27,060 bases of DNA from JAKFXL01 sp947085765. GTDB taxonomy: Bacteria > Pseudomonadota > Gammaproteobacteria > Tenderiales > Tenderiaceae. Of this stretch, positions 7,692-14,611 are shown piece by piece. The position numbers and the translations under genes are program-made. Each line of letters begins with the position of its first letter. Position 1 is the first letter of the stretch. The notes under the pieces were generated by a model. That model worked only from the letters and a program-made list of their open reading frames with translations, searched no databases and was not told the DNA's origin. Where the stretch lies: positions 1 to 27,060 of the forward strand of contig CAMTXZ010000248.1 of assembly GCA_947085765.1 (NCBI GenBank), read 5' to 3'.

Positions 7692-8309
7692 ATGTATCAC
7701 GGTGAGCGTTTGAACAGCATTACCCATCTGGTGGGGGCAGTCGCTGCCGCCGCCGGTTTGTCTTGGCTGGTCTGGAGTGCGGTGCAGCAGGGCGATCTGC
7801 TGAAGATCGTCAGCTTCACCCTGTATGGCGCTACCCTGCTGCTGCTCTACCTCGCCTCCACCCTCTACCACAGCGTTCGCGGCCCGATTAAACCGCTGTT
7901 GCAGAAACTTGACCACTGCGCCATCTACCTGCTGATTGCCGGCAGCTATACCCCGTTAACGCTGGTGACACTCAACGGCGCCTGGGGCTGGTCGCTGTTT
8001 GGCGTGATCTGGGGGCTGGCGCTGATCGGCATCATCACTGACTCGTTCTCGCGCAATCCACGCCGCCTCATTCCCATGGTCATCTATCTGTTGATGGGGT
8101 GGTTGATTGTGGTCGCGATCTACCCGTTGTCGCAGGCGCTGCCTACCGGCGGGCTGGTGTGGCTGGTGGTGGGTGGCTTGTTTTACAGCGGTGGCATCCT
8201 CTTTTATCTGCGTGATGGGGTGATGCGCCACGCCCACGGCATCTGGCACCTGTTTGTGCTGGCGGGCAGTATCAGCCACTACATTGTGGTGGCAGGCTAT
8301 GTGGCTTAG
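7692..8309 (+). CDS. Hemolysin III family (PAQR-like) membrane protein
   Basis: A 205-aa protein with about seven hydrophobic helices. It has the family pattern: N-terminal G-E-R-L-N-S-I-T-H-L-V-G, then S-T-L-Y-H-S (about residue 62), L-D-H-C-A-I-Y-L-L-I-A-G-S-Y-T-P (about residue 75) and a C-terminal H-G-I-W-H-L-F-V-L-A-G-S-I-S-H. The three His and one Asp/Ser positions are the proposed metal site of the PAQR/hemolysin III fold. The open frame begins at 7677, but GGAGG at 7682-7686 lies 5 bases before the ATG at 7692 and decides the start. Hemolytic activity is not implied by the name. It is divergent from the RRM gene. Confidence 0.9.
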   Translation: MYHGERLNSITHLVGAVAAAAGLSWLVWSAVQQGDLLKIVSFTLYGATLLLLYLASTLYHSVRGPIKPLLQKLDHCAIYLLIAGSYTPLTLVTLNGAWGWSLFGVIWGLALIGIITDSFSRNPRRLIPMVIYLLMGWLIVVAIYPLSQALPTGGLVWLVVGGLFYSGGILFYLRDGVMRHAHGIWHLFVLAGSISHYIVVAGYVA

Positions 8310-8439
8310 CAGGTTTTACGAAATGGCTACTTCTTTGCACCAATGGGGGCTACAACTGTAAGAGGGGTTTGGTGCTATTGCTGCTCGGTGGCAGTGGGCC
8401 GCTGGATTTATGATTTGCTATAAGCAAGGGAGAGTAAAA

Positions 8440-8586
8440 ATGCTTGAGACCATTGCAGTTGTCTTGATTGTCCTCTGGCTATTGGGTTTTGTCTCTTCGT
8501 ACACCATGGGTGGCTTCATTCATATCCTTCTGGTCATCGCCATTGTGGTGGTCCTGATTCGGGTCATTCGTGGTCGAGGTCTGTAA
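8440..8586 (+). CDS. lmo0937-type small membrane protein (48 aa)
   Basis: A 48-aa protein, MLETIAVVLIVLWLLGFVSS followed by Y-T-M-G-G-F-I-H-I-L-L-V-I-A-I-V-V-V-L-I and a basic tail R-V-I-R-G-R-G-L. It has two hydrophobic helices with a G-G-F-I-H turn and matches the lmo0937/DUF5670 family pattern throughout. A good GGGAG site lies 7 bases before the ATG. Family members often occur in stress-induced clusters. It is first of three consecutive small rightward genes. Function is unknown. Confidence 0.85.
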   Translation: MLETIAVVLIVLWLLGFVSSYTMGGFIHILLVIAIVVVLIRVIRGRGL

Positions 8587-8693
8587 TTCGTAGCTAGATG
8601 AGCGAGCTTCTTGTTAGTTGTTTTGGTGTTGAAAGTGGCTGTTAGGCGCGCCGGTCGTGCCGAGGATTTGAGTTTTTAATAGGAGAAGTGAAG

Positions 8694-8912
8694 ATGAATG
8701 GAGTCAAGATCGCAGCAGTTGCACTGATCGTGGCCGGTGTCCTGGGGTTGATGTATGGCAGTTTTACCTTCACCAAAGATACCCATGAGGCCAAGCTGGG
8801 GCCGATCGAGCTGTCGGTAAAAGAGCAGCAGACGGTCAACGTTCCGGTCTGGAGTGGCGTGGGCGCGATAGCGATTGGTGGTCTACTCTTGTTGTTTGGC
8901 AACAAACGCTGA
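8694..8912 (+). CDS. Small two-helix membrane protein
   Basis: A 72-aa protein. A first helix (about residues 5-22) is followed by Y-G-S-F-T-F-T-K-D-T, a roughly 30-residue polar loop with L-G-P-I-E-L-S-V-K-E, then a second glycine-rich helix and a short K-R tail. This layout is common in small uncharacterised inner-membrane proteins beside stress genes. I do not recognise a named family with confidence. An AGGAG at 8681-8685 is 8 bases before the ATG at 8694, a better spacing than for the GTG at 8688. It sits between the lmo0937-type gene and the coiled-coil gene. Confidence 0.75.
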   Translation: MNGVKIAAVALIVAGVLGLMYGSFTFTKDTHEAKLGPIELSVKEQQTVNVPVWSGVGAIAIGGLLLLFGNKR

Positions 8913-8964
8913 ATCGCCACCGGCGGTTTGGCCAACAACACGTGATTAACAAAGGAGCTGTGAA

Positions 8965-9255
8965 ATGAGCACCAAAGAAGCCTACAGACAGAAGATGGAG
9001 GCCGAACTCGAATTGGCCCAAGCCAAATTAGCCGAGTTAAAGGCCCAGGCAAAGGTCTCCGGCGCTGACGTCCGCATCAAATACGACAGGCAGATTGATG
9101 AGCTTGAGCAGGGGATTGGGACAACAAAGGCCCGGTTGAAAGAGCTGGGCGAGGCGGGCGAAGATGCCTGGCAGCAACTCAAGGCGGGTGTGGATAGTGC
9201 CTGGGGTACGGTCACTGCTGCTGTTCATGATGCGGCCGCCAAGTTTAAGCGTTGA
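8965..9255 (+). CDS. Coiled-coil protein, sll1863-like stress response family
   Basis: A 96-aa highly charged protein with no membrane segment. Two long amphipathic helices (about residues 5-35 and 38-65) precede W-Q-Q-L-K-A-G-V-D-S-A-W-G-T-V, a short motif also seen in sll1863-like stress proteins. A strong AAAGGAG site lies 7 bases before the ATG. It is last of three small genes and is followed by a strong hairpin. The family name rests on overall pattern, so the stress role is inferred. Confidence 0.75.
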   Translation: MSTKEAYRQKMEAELELAQAKLAELKAQAKVSGADVRIKYDRQIDELEQGIGTTKARLKELGEAGEDAWQQLKAGVDSAWGTVTAAVHDAAAKFKR

Positions 9256-9288
9256 ACGAACTCAGTCTTATAGAATGCACGTAGAACG

Positions 9289-9333
9289 CACGCCCCTGTC
9301 ACTTGTAGCCGTGACAGGGGCGTGTCTGGTTTT
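9289..9333. terminator. Strong hairpin terminator, shared by convergent genes
   Basis: CACGCCCCTGTCAC pairs perfectly with GTGACAGGGGCGTG (14 bp, 8-base loop) and is followed on the plus strand by TCTGGTTTT. It lies midway between the end of the coiled-coil gene (9255) and the end of leftward trxC (9359). It probably stops the rightward cluster, and may serve trxC too, though no T-run follows on that strand. Confidence 0.75.
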
Positions 9334-9358
9334 GGCGCCTGAGTTAATGGCGGCCCAA

Positions 9359-9793
9359 TCAGAGCTGCGCCCGCGCCCAACGTACAATATCATTTGCCGC
9401 CATCGCCCCGGCCTGCCGGGCAATCTCACGCCCCCCCTTGAATAGTGCCAGTGTTGGAATGCTGCGAATCGCAAAGCGGCCGGCGATTGCCTGTTCCGCC
9501 TCGGTATCGAGCTTGGCAACACGCATCTGCGGCTCCAGCTGCGCCGCTGCCTGGGCAAAGGCCGGGGCCATCGCCTTGCATGGGCCACACCAGGGCGCCC
9601 AAAAATCCACCAGTACCGGAATGTCGTTGCGGCCAATCTGGCGGTCGAAATTGGCACTGGTCAGCGCCAGTGGCTGGGCAGTGAAGAGCGCCGCCTTGCA
9701 CTGGCCGCAGTTGGGGTGATCGCTCAGGCGGGCGGCGGGGATGCGGTTGATGGCATCGCAGTGGGGACAGACAATGTGCAGTGCGTCGCTCAT
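9359..9793 (-). CDS. trxC: Thioredoxin 2 (zinc-finger thioredoxin)
   Basis: A 144-aa protein. The N-terminal zinc ribbon has C9-x-x-C12 and C29-x-x-C32, as in E. coli TrxC. The thioredoxin fold follows, with W-C-G-P-C at residues 68-72 as the redox active site and the cis-proline segment R-S-I-P-T-L near residue 112. It reduces protein disulfides in the cytoplasm using electrons from thioredoxin reductase. In enterobacteria trxC is OxyR-regulated, but no such site is evident here. A GGAG site precedes the ATG at 9793. Length is normal. Confidence 0.95.
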   Translation of the reverse strand: MSDALHIVCPHCDAINRIPAARLSDHPNCGQCKAALFTAQPLALTSANFDRQIGRNDIPVLVDFWAPWCGPCKAMAPAFAQAAAQLEPQMRVAKLDTEAEQAIAGRFAIRSIPTLALFKGGREIARQAGAMAANDIVRWARAQL

Positions 9794-9846
9794 GGGTGGC
9801 TCCGGTTGTGGTTTTATCAGAACTCTATAGTGGGGACGCGGTCTCT

Positions 9847-9870
9847 CAATTTACAGGGCAATTTACAGGG
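9847..9870 (+). repeat. Perfect tandem duplication of a 12-mer upstream of the HEAT-YecA gene
   Basis: CAATTTACAGGG occurs twice head to tail (9847-9858 and 9859-9870), ending 17 bases before a TATAAT. Each copy holds TTTACA, a five-of-six match to the -35 consensus, but the nearer copy gives a 20-base spacer. It may be a duplicated regulator site or simple slippage. Confidence 0.6.
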
Positions 9871-9887
9871 CAGCGCCATGGATCGAC

Positions 9888-9893
9888 TATAAT
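9888..9893 (+). promoter_or_regulatory. -10 element upstream of the HEAT-YecA fusion gene
   Basis: A perfect TATAAT lies 30 bases before the ATG at 9924, with the C-run and TTTTG that follow forming the initiation region. The best -35 (TTTACA, 9862-9867) is at an unusually long 20-base spacing. Confidence 0.45.
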
Positions 9894-9923
9894 GCCCCCC
9901 TTTTGTCACAGAGCAAGGGCAGC

Positions 9924-11270
9924 ATGAACCACGCCAACAGAATACACACCCTCTTTGAACTGGGAGAGATTCAGCACGACGAGCCGTGGCTCGACTACCT
10001 TGCCCATGGCCTCAGCGACGCCGATGTGCCCGCGCTGCTGACACTGATTGCCGATAAGTCGTTGCAGAATGCCGATTACGACAGCAATGAGATCTGGGTG
10101 CCGAACCACGCCTGGCGCGCGCTCGGGCAGCTGGGTTGCAGCCGTTGTGTGGAGCCGCTGTTGTTGCTGCTGGAGGATGAGCTGGCGCAGGACATCTGGG
10201 CCGCCGAGGAGTTGCCCATGGTGATGGCGATGATTGGTGTGGATGCAATCAAACCACTGGCCAGCTATCTGCGTGACAACAGCCATGACGAAGAGGCGCG
10301 CATGATTGTCGCCGAGAGCCTTAAATCCGTTGCCGAGAAGTGGCCCACCAGCTGCGACCAGGTGGTGGAGGTGTTCAGCCACTACCTGACGGAACCCGAT
10401 ACGCAGCAGGTTGATTTCAACGGCATCGTCGTCTGCTGTCTGCTCGACCTCCAGGCCCGCGACGCGATTGAGCCTATCCGTGCCCTCTATGCAGCAGGCG
10501 CCGTTGATATCTCCTACGCCGGTGACATCGAAGATGTCGAAATCGCGCTGGGGTACCGCGAGGCGCGTGCCACACCGCAGCCAATCCACGGCCACGCCCA
10601 CGGCAGCGTGCAGCGCGCGGTGCAGCCAATCGCAGAGGGCAAAAACCTTGATGACGAGATCGCCCACTATCTCACGCAATACGGTAGTGCCAACGCCATC
10701 GCCACCATCTCTGAGCTGGACGGTTTTTTTGCCGCACTCGGTTGCGCGCCAGATTCAATTCAGCCGTCGCAGTGGTTACATGCACTCTGGGGCGGTGAAG
10801 GGGTGATACCCGAGTGGCCCAACCGTGACGAGGCCAACAACTTTACCAGTGCCGTGATGGTCACCTACAACCGGGTGGTGCAGGCGCTCAACAGTGATAC
10901 CTACGCCCCACTCTTTAGCGAACAGAAAAAGGATGGCAAACGCATCACCAGCGCCGATGAGTGGTGCCGTGGTTTTATGCGCGGGGTAAATCTGTGGCAT
11001 ACACTCAGCGCAGCGGATGCACTCTTCCTCAAAGAGCGGCTGCAACCCATCCGCTTTTTTACCCGTGACGCCAAGCTCAGAACGATGAGCGCTGTGGCCA
11101 TCGCCCATCAGCAGCGCGCCATCGCCACCAGTGTGCGTTACATGCACCAGCACTGGTTAAGTGAGCGTGTGGCGGTGAGTGCGCCGATCAGGGCAGAGCC
11201 AAAGGTAGGGCGTAACGACCCTTGCCCTTGTGGTAGTGGCAATAAATTTAAAAAGTGTTGCCTGCATTGA
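9924..11270 (+). CDS. HEAT-like repeat / YecA (UPF0149) / SEC-C fusion protein
   Basis: A 448-aa protein in three parts. Residues 1-220 are paired helices resembling HEAT repeats (for example W-R-A-L-G-Q-L-G, then V-E-P-L-L-L-L-L-E-D-E, then I-K-P-L-A-S-Y-L-R-D). Residues of about 245-415 are a YecA domain with I-S-E-L-D-G-F-F-A-A-L, Q-W-L-H-A-L-W-G-G and E-W-C-R-G-F-M-R-G-V. The end, GRNDPCPCGSGNKFKKCC, carries ligands C434, C436, C445 and C446. YecA of E. coli is 221 aa, so this is about twice as long. The ATG at 9924 has AAGGG upstream; an in-frame TTG at 9903 lies too close to the promoter. The HEAT part suggests a protein-binding adaptor; function is unknown. Confidence 0.85.
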   Translation: MNHANRIHTLFELGEIQHDEPWLDYLAHGLSDADVPALLTLIADKSLQNADYDSNEIWVPNHAWRALGQLGCSRCVEPLLLLLEDELAQDIWAAEELPMVMAMIGVDAIKPLASYLRDNSHDEEARMIVAESLKSVAEKWPTSCDQVVEVFSHYLTEPDTQQVDFNGIVVCCLLDLQARDAIEPIRALYAAGAVDISYAGDIEDVEIALGYREARATPQPIHGHAHGSVQRAVQPIAEGKNLDDEIAHYLTQYGSANAIATISELDGFFAALGCAPDSIQPSQWLHALWGGEGVIPEWPNRDEANNFTSAVMVTYNRVVQALNSDTYAPLFSEQKKDGKRITSADEWCRGFMRGVNLWHTLSAADALFLKERLQPIRFFTRDAKLRTMSAVAIAHQQRAIATSVRYMHQHWLSERVAVSAPIRAEPKVGRNDPCPCGSGNKFKKCCLH

Positions 11271-11318
11271 TTGTCGGTTTTTAGCCGCAGCGCCAACAGT
11301 TATTTAACAGGGGTGTAG

Positions 11319-11771
11319 ATGAAGAACAAATTAATCCTGATTGCGGCGATTCTGATCGCCGGGTTTGTGGGTATTGAAAACTACAGCGACAGATCCAAAC
11401 CCGGCAATGGCGAAACAGCCGCGCAAAGTAACCACAGCGCTGACGCCGCGTTTACCCAAGCGTATGAAAGCCGCGCCACCAAACTGCAAATTGCCGGCAG
11501 CGGCACGGTGGCCAAGGTATTGTCAGATGATAACGACGGCAGCAGGCATCAACGTTTTATCATTCGCTTAGGCTCGGGGCAGACATTGCTGGTGGCGCAC
11601 AATATCGATCTGGCGCCACGGGTTGCAGCACTTAAAGCGGGTGATACAGTTGAGTTTTATGGCCAGTATGAGTGGAGTGACAAAGGTGGTGTGATTCACT
11701 GGACCCACGCCGATCCCGGCGGCCGACATGTGGCGGGCTGGATAAAACATAATGGCCAGACCTATCAGTAG
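11319..11771 (+). CDS. DUF3465 family exported protein
   Basis: A 150-aa protein. An N-terminal hydrophobic segment (residues 4-19) serves as signal or anchor. A low-complexity linker follows to about residue 55, and then the DUF3465 (PF11948) core: D-D-N-D-G-S-R-H-Q-R-F-I, L-L-V-A-H-N-I-D-L-A-P-R, V-E-F-Y-G-Q-Y-E-W and G-G-V-I-H-W-T-H-A-D-P. The conserved His and Asp residues could bind metal, but no activity is established for the family. It acts outside the cytoplasm. The ATG at 11319 has an AGGGG site. It converges with the next gene across about 20 T-rich bases. Confidence 0.85.
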   Translation: MKNKLILIAAILIAGFVGIENYSDRSKPGNGETAAQSNHSADAAFTQAYESRATKLQIAGSGTVAKVLSDDNDGSRHQRFIIRLGSGQTLLVAHNIDLAPRVAALKAGDTVEFYGQYEWSDKGGVIHWTHADPGGRHVAGWIKHNGQTYQ

Positions 11772-11792
11772 TTATTTTTTTGCGCAGTTTTT

Positions 11793-12407
11793 TTAATCAT
11801 CACTCTCAGCATCATTGGCCGGTAGCAACTGCCTGACCGAGGCGCCGATGAAGGCGTAACTCACCATCGCCTGTTCAAAACTCTTCACCGCCATCGTCGC
11901 AAACTCTTCGATGGTGAGTGTTTCATTACCGCTGTTTTGGCAGAAAGCCTCGGCCAGTTCGCGGCTGGCAAAGAAAAACAAGATCATCAGGCAAGAGCCA
12001 AGTTCATCATCGAGTGACTCCGGTATGCCCTGTTCCCACGCCTCGGTAAGCCACTCGTGGCCCGCCAGAAAACCACACGACCAGGATGAGAGCGGCGCAT
12101 CCTCATCGAGATTGGCCAAGGCAGGTGCCAGCAGCGGACAGCACTCCGGCAACAACGCCTCGCCCTCTTGCAGCTCGTCGTAGATCTCGTTGTAAACATC
12201 GGCAAGGCCACGCATGATCTGTTCGGCTTCGTTCTCATCAGCAAAGTTGGCATCCGCCTCATTAAAAATCTGCGTCAGCCAATCGGTCGGTTCTATGTTT
12301 TCGGGGCAGCAGGCAACGGCAAACAGAAAGCCATGCATCTCAACATAGTTCATGGTCCCTTCAGGACGTTCAGGGGCGGCGAGGAAAGCGGCTAACGGCT
12401 TGTTCAT
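11793..12407 (-). CDS. UPF0149 (YecA-like) protein lacking SEC-C
   Basis: A 204-aa protein, clearly homologous along its length to the one at 6275-6967. Shared blocks are R-P-E-G-T-x-N-Y, H-G-F-L-F-x-V-A-C, D-D-A-P-L (here E-D-A-P-L) before W-S-x-G-F-L-x-G-H-E-W-L, and L-D-x-E-L-G-S-C. It ends A-N-D-A-E-S-D-D where the paralogue continues into the Cys-rich tail, so the metal site is absent, not damaged. The frame opens at 12500, but the family begins at the ATG at 12407, which has an AGGA site upstream. Function is unknown. Confidence 0.85.
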   Translation of the reverse strand: MNKPLAAFLAAPERPEGTMNYVEMHGFLFAVACCPENIEPTDWLTQIFNEADANFADENEAEQIMRGLADVYNEIYDELQEGEALLPECCPLLAPALANLDEDAPLSSWSCGFLAGHEWLTEAWEQGIPESLDDELGSCLMILFFFASRELAEAFCQNSGNETLTIEEFATMAVKSFEQAMVSYAFIGASVRQLLPANDAESDD

Positions 12408-12533
12408 TTTTAATCCTGTTATAAGCGGAGCAGCTGAGAACAACTCCCGTCTGTGAATTTTACCCAAAAGCGGCGCCGCTGCACCGCTTAAATTGTGCAT
12501 TGCCCGGGGCGACCAATTGCGGATAATGGGGCG

Positions 12534-13145
12534 ATGAGTCCCAACTCCTTAATAACCATGGCTGTGATGACGGCCCTGCTGCTGATCTCCGGTTGCGCCA
12601 CCTACCAGCCAACACGCACCGACAACATCTGCGCCATCTTTCGTGGCGACAGCAGTTGGTATGAGGCCGCCCTTGATGCCAACAAACGCTGGGGCACACC
12701 CATCTGGGTGATGATGGCGATCATCGATCAGGAGTCCCGTTTTGTCAGCGATGCCCAGCCAGCGCGTGACTGGTTCCTCTTCATCCCCTTGCCACGCAGC
12801 TCATCGGCCTACGGTTACGCCCAGGTGCAAGACCCCGCCTGGCAGCAGTACATCAAACAGACCGGCAACTGCGGCCATGATCGCGATGATTTTGCCGACG
12901 CCATCAACTTTGTCGGCTGGTATGCCCACACCACACAACGCACGCTCGGCATCTCCAAATGGGACGCCTACAATCAGTACCTCGCCTATCACGAAGGACA
13001 TGGCGGCTATAAAAACGGCAGCTGGAAAAATAAGGGTTGGTTGATACAGGTGACCAACAAAGTCAAAAGTAAATCCGCCATCTACAGTGTCCAGTTGAAA
13101 AAGTGCAAACCTGAACTGGACGATATGGTGGGCGGTTGGTTTTGA
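12534..13145 (+). CDS. Lipoprotein with lysozyme-like (SLT transglycosylase) fold
   Basis: A 203-aa protein. A lipoprotein signal ends in L-L-I-S-G-C with the lipidated cysteine at C21. The catalytic domain shows M-M-A-I-I-D-Q-E-S-R-F with the likely acid E67, then A-Y-G-Y-A-Q-V-Q (the G-x-x-Q motif of soluble lytic transglycosylases) and Y-L-A-Y-H-E-G-H-G-G-Y. It should cleave peptidoglycan glycan strands at the outer or inner membrane face. I start at the ATG at 12534, which leaves a normal signal peptide; the in-frame GTG at 12495 would place 13 residues before it. Substrate is inferred from fold motifs only. Confidence 0.85.
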   Translation: MSPNSLITMAVMTALLLISGCATYQPTRTDNICAIFRGDSSWYEAALDANKRWGTPIWVMMAIIDQESRFVSDAQPARDWFLFIPLPRSSSAYGYAQVQDPAWQQYIKQTGNCGHDRDDFADAINFVGWYAHTTQRTLGISKWDAYNQYLAYHEGHGGYKNGSWKNKGWLIQVTNKVKSKSAIYSVQLKKCKPELDDMVGGWF

Positions 13146-13190
13146 GTTGGTTTGTGATCAGTGACATTGAGAACAGGTTAGACCATCCTG

Positions 13191-13214
13191 GTTCCCACGC
13201 AGAAGCGTGGGAAC
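13191..13214. repeat. Palindromic intergenic repeat at the left edge of the AT-rich insert
   Basis: GTTCCCACGC-AGAA-GCGTGGGAAC is a perfect ten-base stem followed by GAGAAAAAA. It resembles a dispersed hairpin common between genes in environmental gammaproteobacteria. It lies 45 bases after the lipoprotein stop and may also end that transcript. A related hairpin lies at 14162-14189. Confidence 0.65.
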
Positions 13215-13347
13215 GAGAAAAAATAGCTGTCAAGTGTGCTGGAGCGGGGTATAAACTCCAGCTCAAGAAAAATCCAGAAGTTGGGGCTTTGATTGTTCCA
13301 GACTGGGTGGGGAGTAATTGTTAGCATCAATCACAGGAAACACTATT

Positions 13348-14154
13348 TTGCAAAAAATAGAATATTTAACGAAGGAAGATGTGACTTATATTCATGAATT
13401 CTTAGTGTCCGATGCTGCGGACTCTGATGATCCGATATCACCGCCAGGAATTAAAAATGAAGGATTACTTGAGTCTGCAATCTCTCGTCAATATGCAGGG
13501 CTTGGGGATAAGCTGAAGTATGATGAGCCAATAATAAATGCCGCTTCTTTATGTTACGGGATTTGCTGCAATCACCCCTTACACAATGGAAACAAGCGAA
13601 CGGCGTTGGTTTCACTTCTGTGCCACCTAGACAAAAATGGATACACGTTTAGTGATAGGGCTAATCAGGACAATCTTTATTCTTTTATGGTTAATGTTGC
13701 AGGTCATAACTTAGTCCCGAAAAGGAAAAAAGCGAAAAACCATGATCAGTCTGATTTGGAGGTGTCGATGATGGCGGACTGGATTCGCAAAAGAACTAGG
13801 AGGGTTGAAAAAGGCGAACGTACTTTATCGTATTCAGAGTTTGAAAAAATATTGAAACCGCACGGAATACATTTTATTAACCATAAAAACAATTACGTAG
13901 ATATAGTTAGATACGAAAGGAAAAGAAAAGGTTGGTTTGCGTTTGAAAAAATAGATGTTCCTATAAAAATTGCTAATATCCCTTATTGGAAAGGGAGGAC
14001 CATCGGTAAAAATCTTATAAAATCGGTGAGAAAGCAGGCGAATTTAACATCCAAAGATGGAGTTGATTCCTCTCTATTTTACGGAACTGAAATTACACCA
14101 GATGACTTTATTCAAAAATATAAGAAAACACTCAACCGGCTCGCAAAAACATAG
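13348..14154 (+). CDS. Doc/Fic-type toxin with HicA-like C-terminal extension
   Basis: About 268 aa, base composition far more AT-rich than its neighbours. Residues 5-125 are a Doc domain: Y-L-T-K-E-D-V-x-x-I-H, G-L-L-E-S-A-I-S-R-Q, and the Fic motif H76-P-L-H-N-G-N-K-R-T. Doc phosphorylates EF-Tu. Residues 160-234 look like HicA: a helix S-E-F-E-K-I-L-K-P-H-G, strands around H179, then I-P-Y-W-K-G-R-T-I-G-K-N-L-I-K-S-V-R-K-Q-A-N-L-T, recalling the P-x-H-x-G-x-x-L-x-x-G-T-L-x-x-I-L-x-x-A-G-L of HicA. No ATG fits. A TTG at 13348 has AGGA 9 bases upstream; a TTG at 13318 is the alternative. No antitoxin gene is recognised. The Doc call is firm, the HicA call tentative. Confidence 0.75.
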   Translation: MQKIEYLTKEDVTYIHEFLVSDAADSDDPISPPGIKNEGLLESAISRQYAGLGDKLKYDEPIINAASLCYGICCNHPLHNGNKRTALVSLLCHLDKNGYTFSDRANQDNLYSFMVNVAGHNLVPKRKKAKNHDQSDLEVSMMADWIRKRTRRVEKGERTLSYSEFEKILKPHGIHFINHKNNYVDIVRYERKRKGWFAFEKIDVPIKIANIPYWKGRTIGKNLIKSVRKQANLTSKDGVDSSLFYGTEITPDDFIQKYKKTLNRLAKT

Positions 14155-14161
14155 CCAAGTA

Positions 14162-14189
14162 GTGTGGGTACGCACTTTTGTGCCCACGC
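14162..14189. repeat. Imperfect palindromic repeat at the right edge of the AT-rich insert
   Basis: GTGTGGGTACGCAC-TTTT-GTGCCCACGC folds into a stem with a TAC bulge just past the toxin stop. It shares CCCACGC with the hairpin at 13191-13214, so the two may belong to one repeat group. It could also end the toxin transcript. Confidence 0.55.
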
Positions 14190-14214
14190 GGATCAACTCA
14201 GCAACAATGCCCCA

Positions 14215-14514
14215 TCACAACACCCGTCTATCAACTTCCGCCAGCCGCCGTCTCTGCATCACCATATAACGCACCTTCATCACCACGATGGCCAATGCCA
14301 GTAGTAACGTGATGCCGTTGGCGATGATGATCGGCAGTGCACCCAAGGCAATGCCGTAGAGCAGCCACAGCAGTACGCCGCTGGTGAAGAGTAGAAACAT
14401 TGCCAGCGAGATATCTTCGGCCGAGCCGGAGCGCCAGGTTTTGACCACTTGGGGGATGAAGGCGAGGGTGGTGAGTGTGCCGGCGAGGGTGCCGATGAGG
14501 TCGACTGGGGTCAT
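14215..14514 (-). CDS. SemiSWEET family sugar transporter (PQ-loop)
   Basis: A 99-aa protein with three membrane helices, the size of a SemiSWEET protomer, which works as a homodimer moving sugars across the inner membrane. The first helix ends in F-I-P-Q-V-V-K-T-W-R-S-G-S-A-E-D-I-S with the PQ motif near residues 21-22. The second has L-L-F-T-S-G-V-L-L-W-L-L-Y-G, and the third I-I-I-A-N-G-I-T-L with the Asn that contacts sugar in the family. ATG at 14514, with only a weak GAG upstream. It is divergent from the TauE/SafE gene. The sugar is unknown. Confidence 0.88.
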   Translation of the reverse strand: MTPVDLIGTLAGTLTTLAFIPQVVKTWRSGSAEDISLAMFLLFTSGVLLWLLYGIALGALPIIIANGITLLLALAIVVMKVRYMVMQRRRLAEVDRRVL

Positions 14515-14611
14515 GATGGGACTCGTTTTGGGTTGGGGCGAGTATAGGGGTTCTCTGTGTGCCAGCCTAGTTTCGGGTATATTTGGCCCCCTTTAACGCT
14601 GTGCGGGTGTG

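Noticed and set aside
9164..9445. 93-aa plus-strand frame across the terminator
   Set aside because: It crosses the 14-bp terminator hairpin and the end of trxC and has no protein-like features.
11772..11792. Terminator between DUF3465 and the convergent UPF0149 gene
   Set aside because: The segment is T-rich on the plus strand, but I find no stem of useful length.
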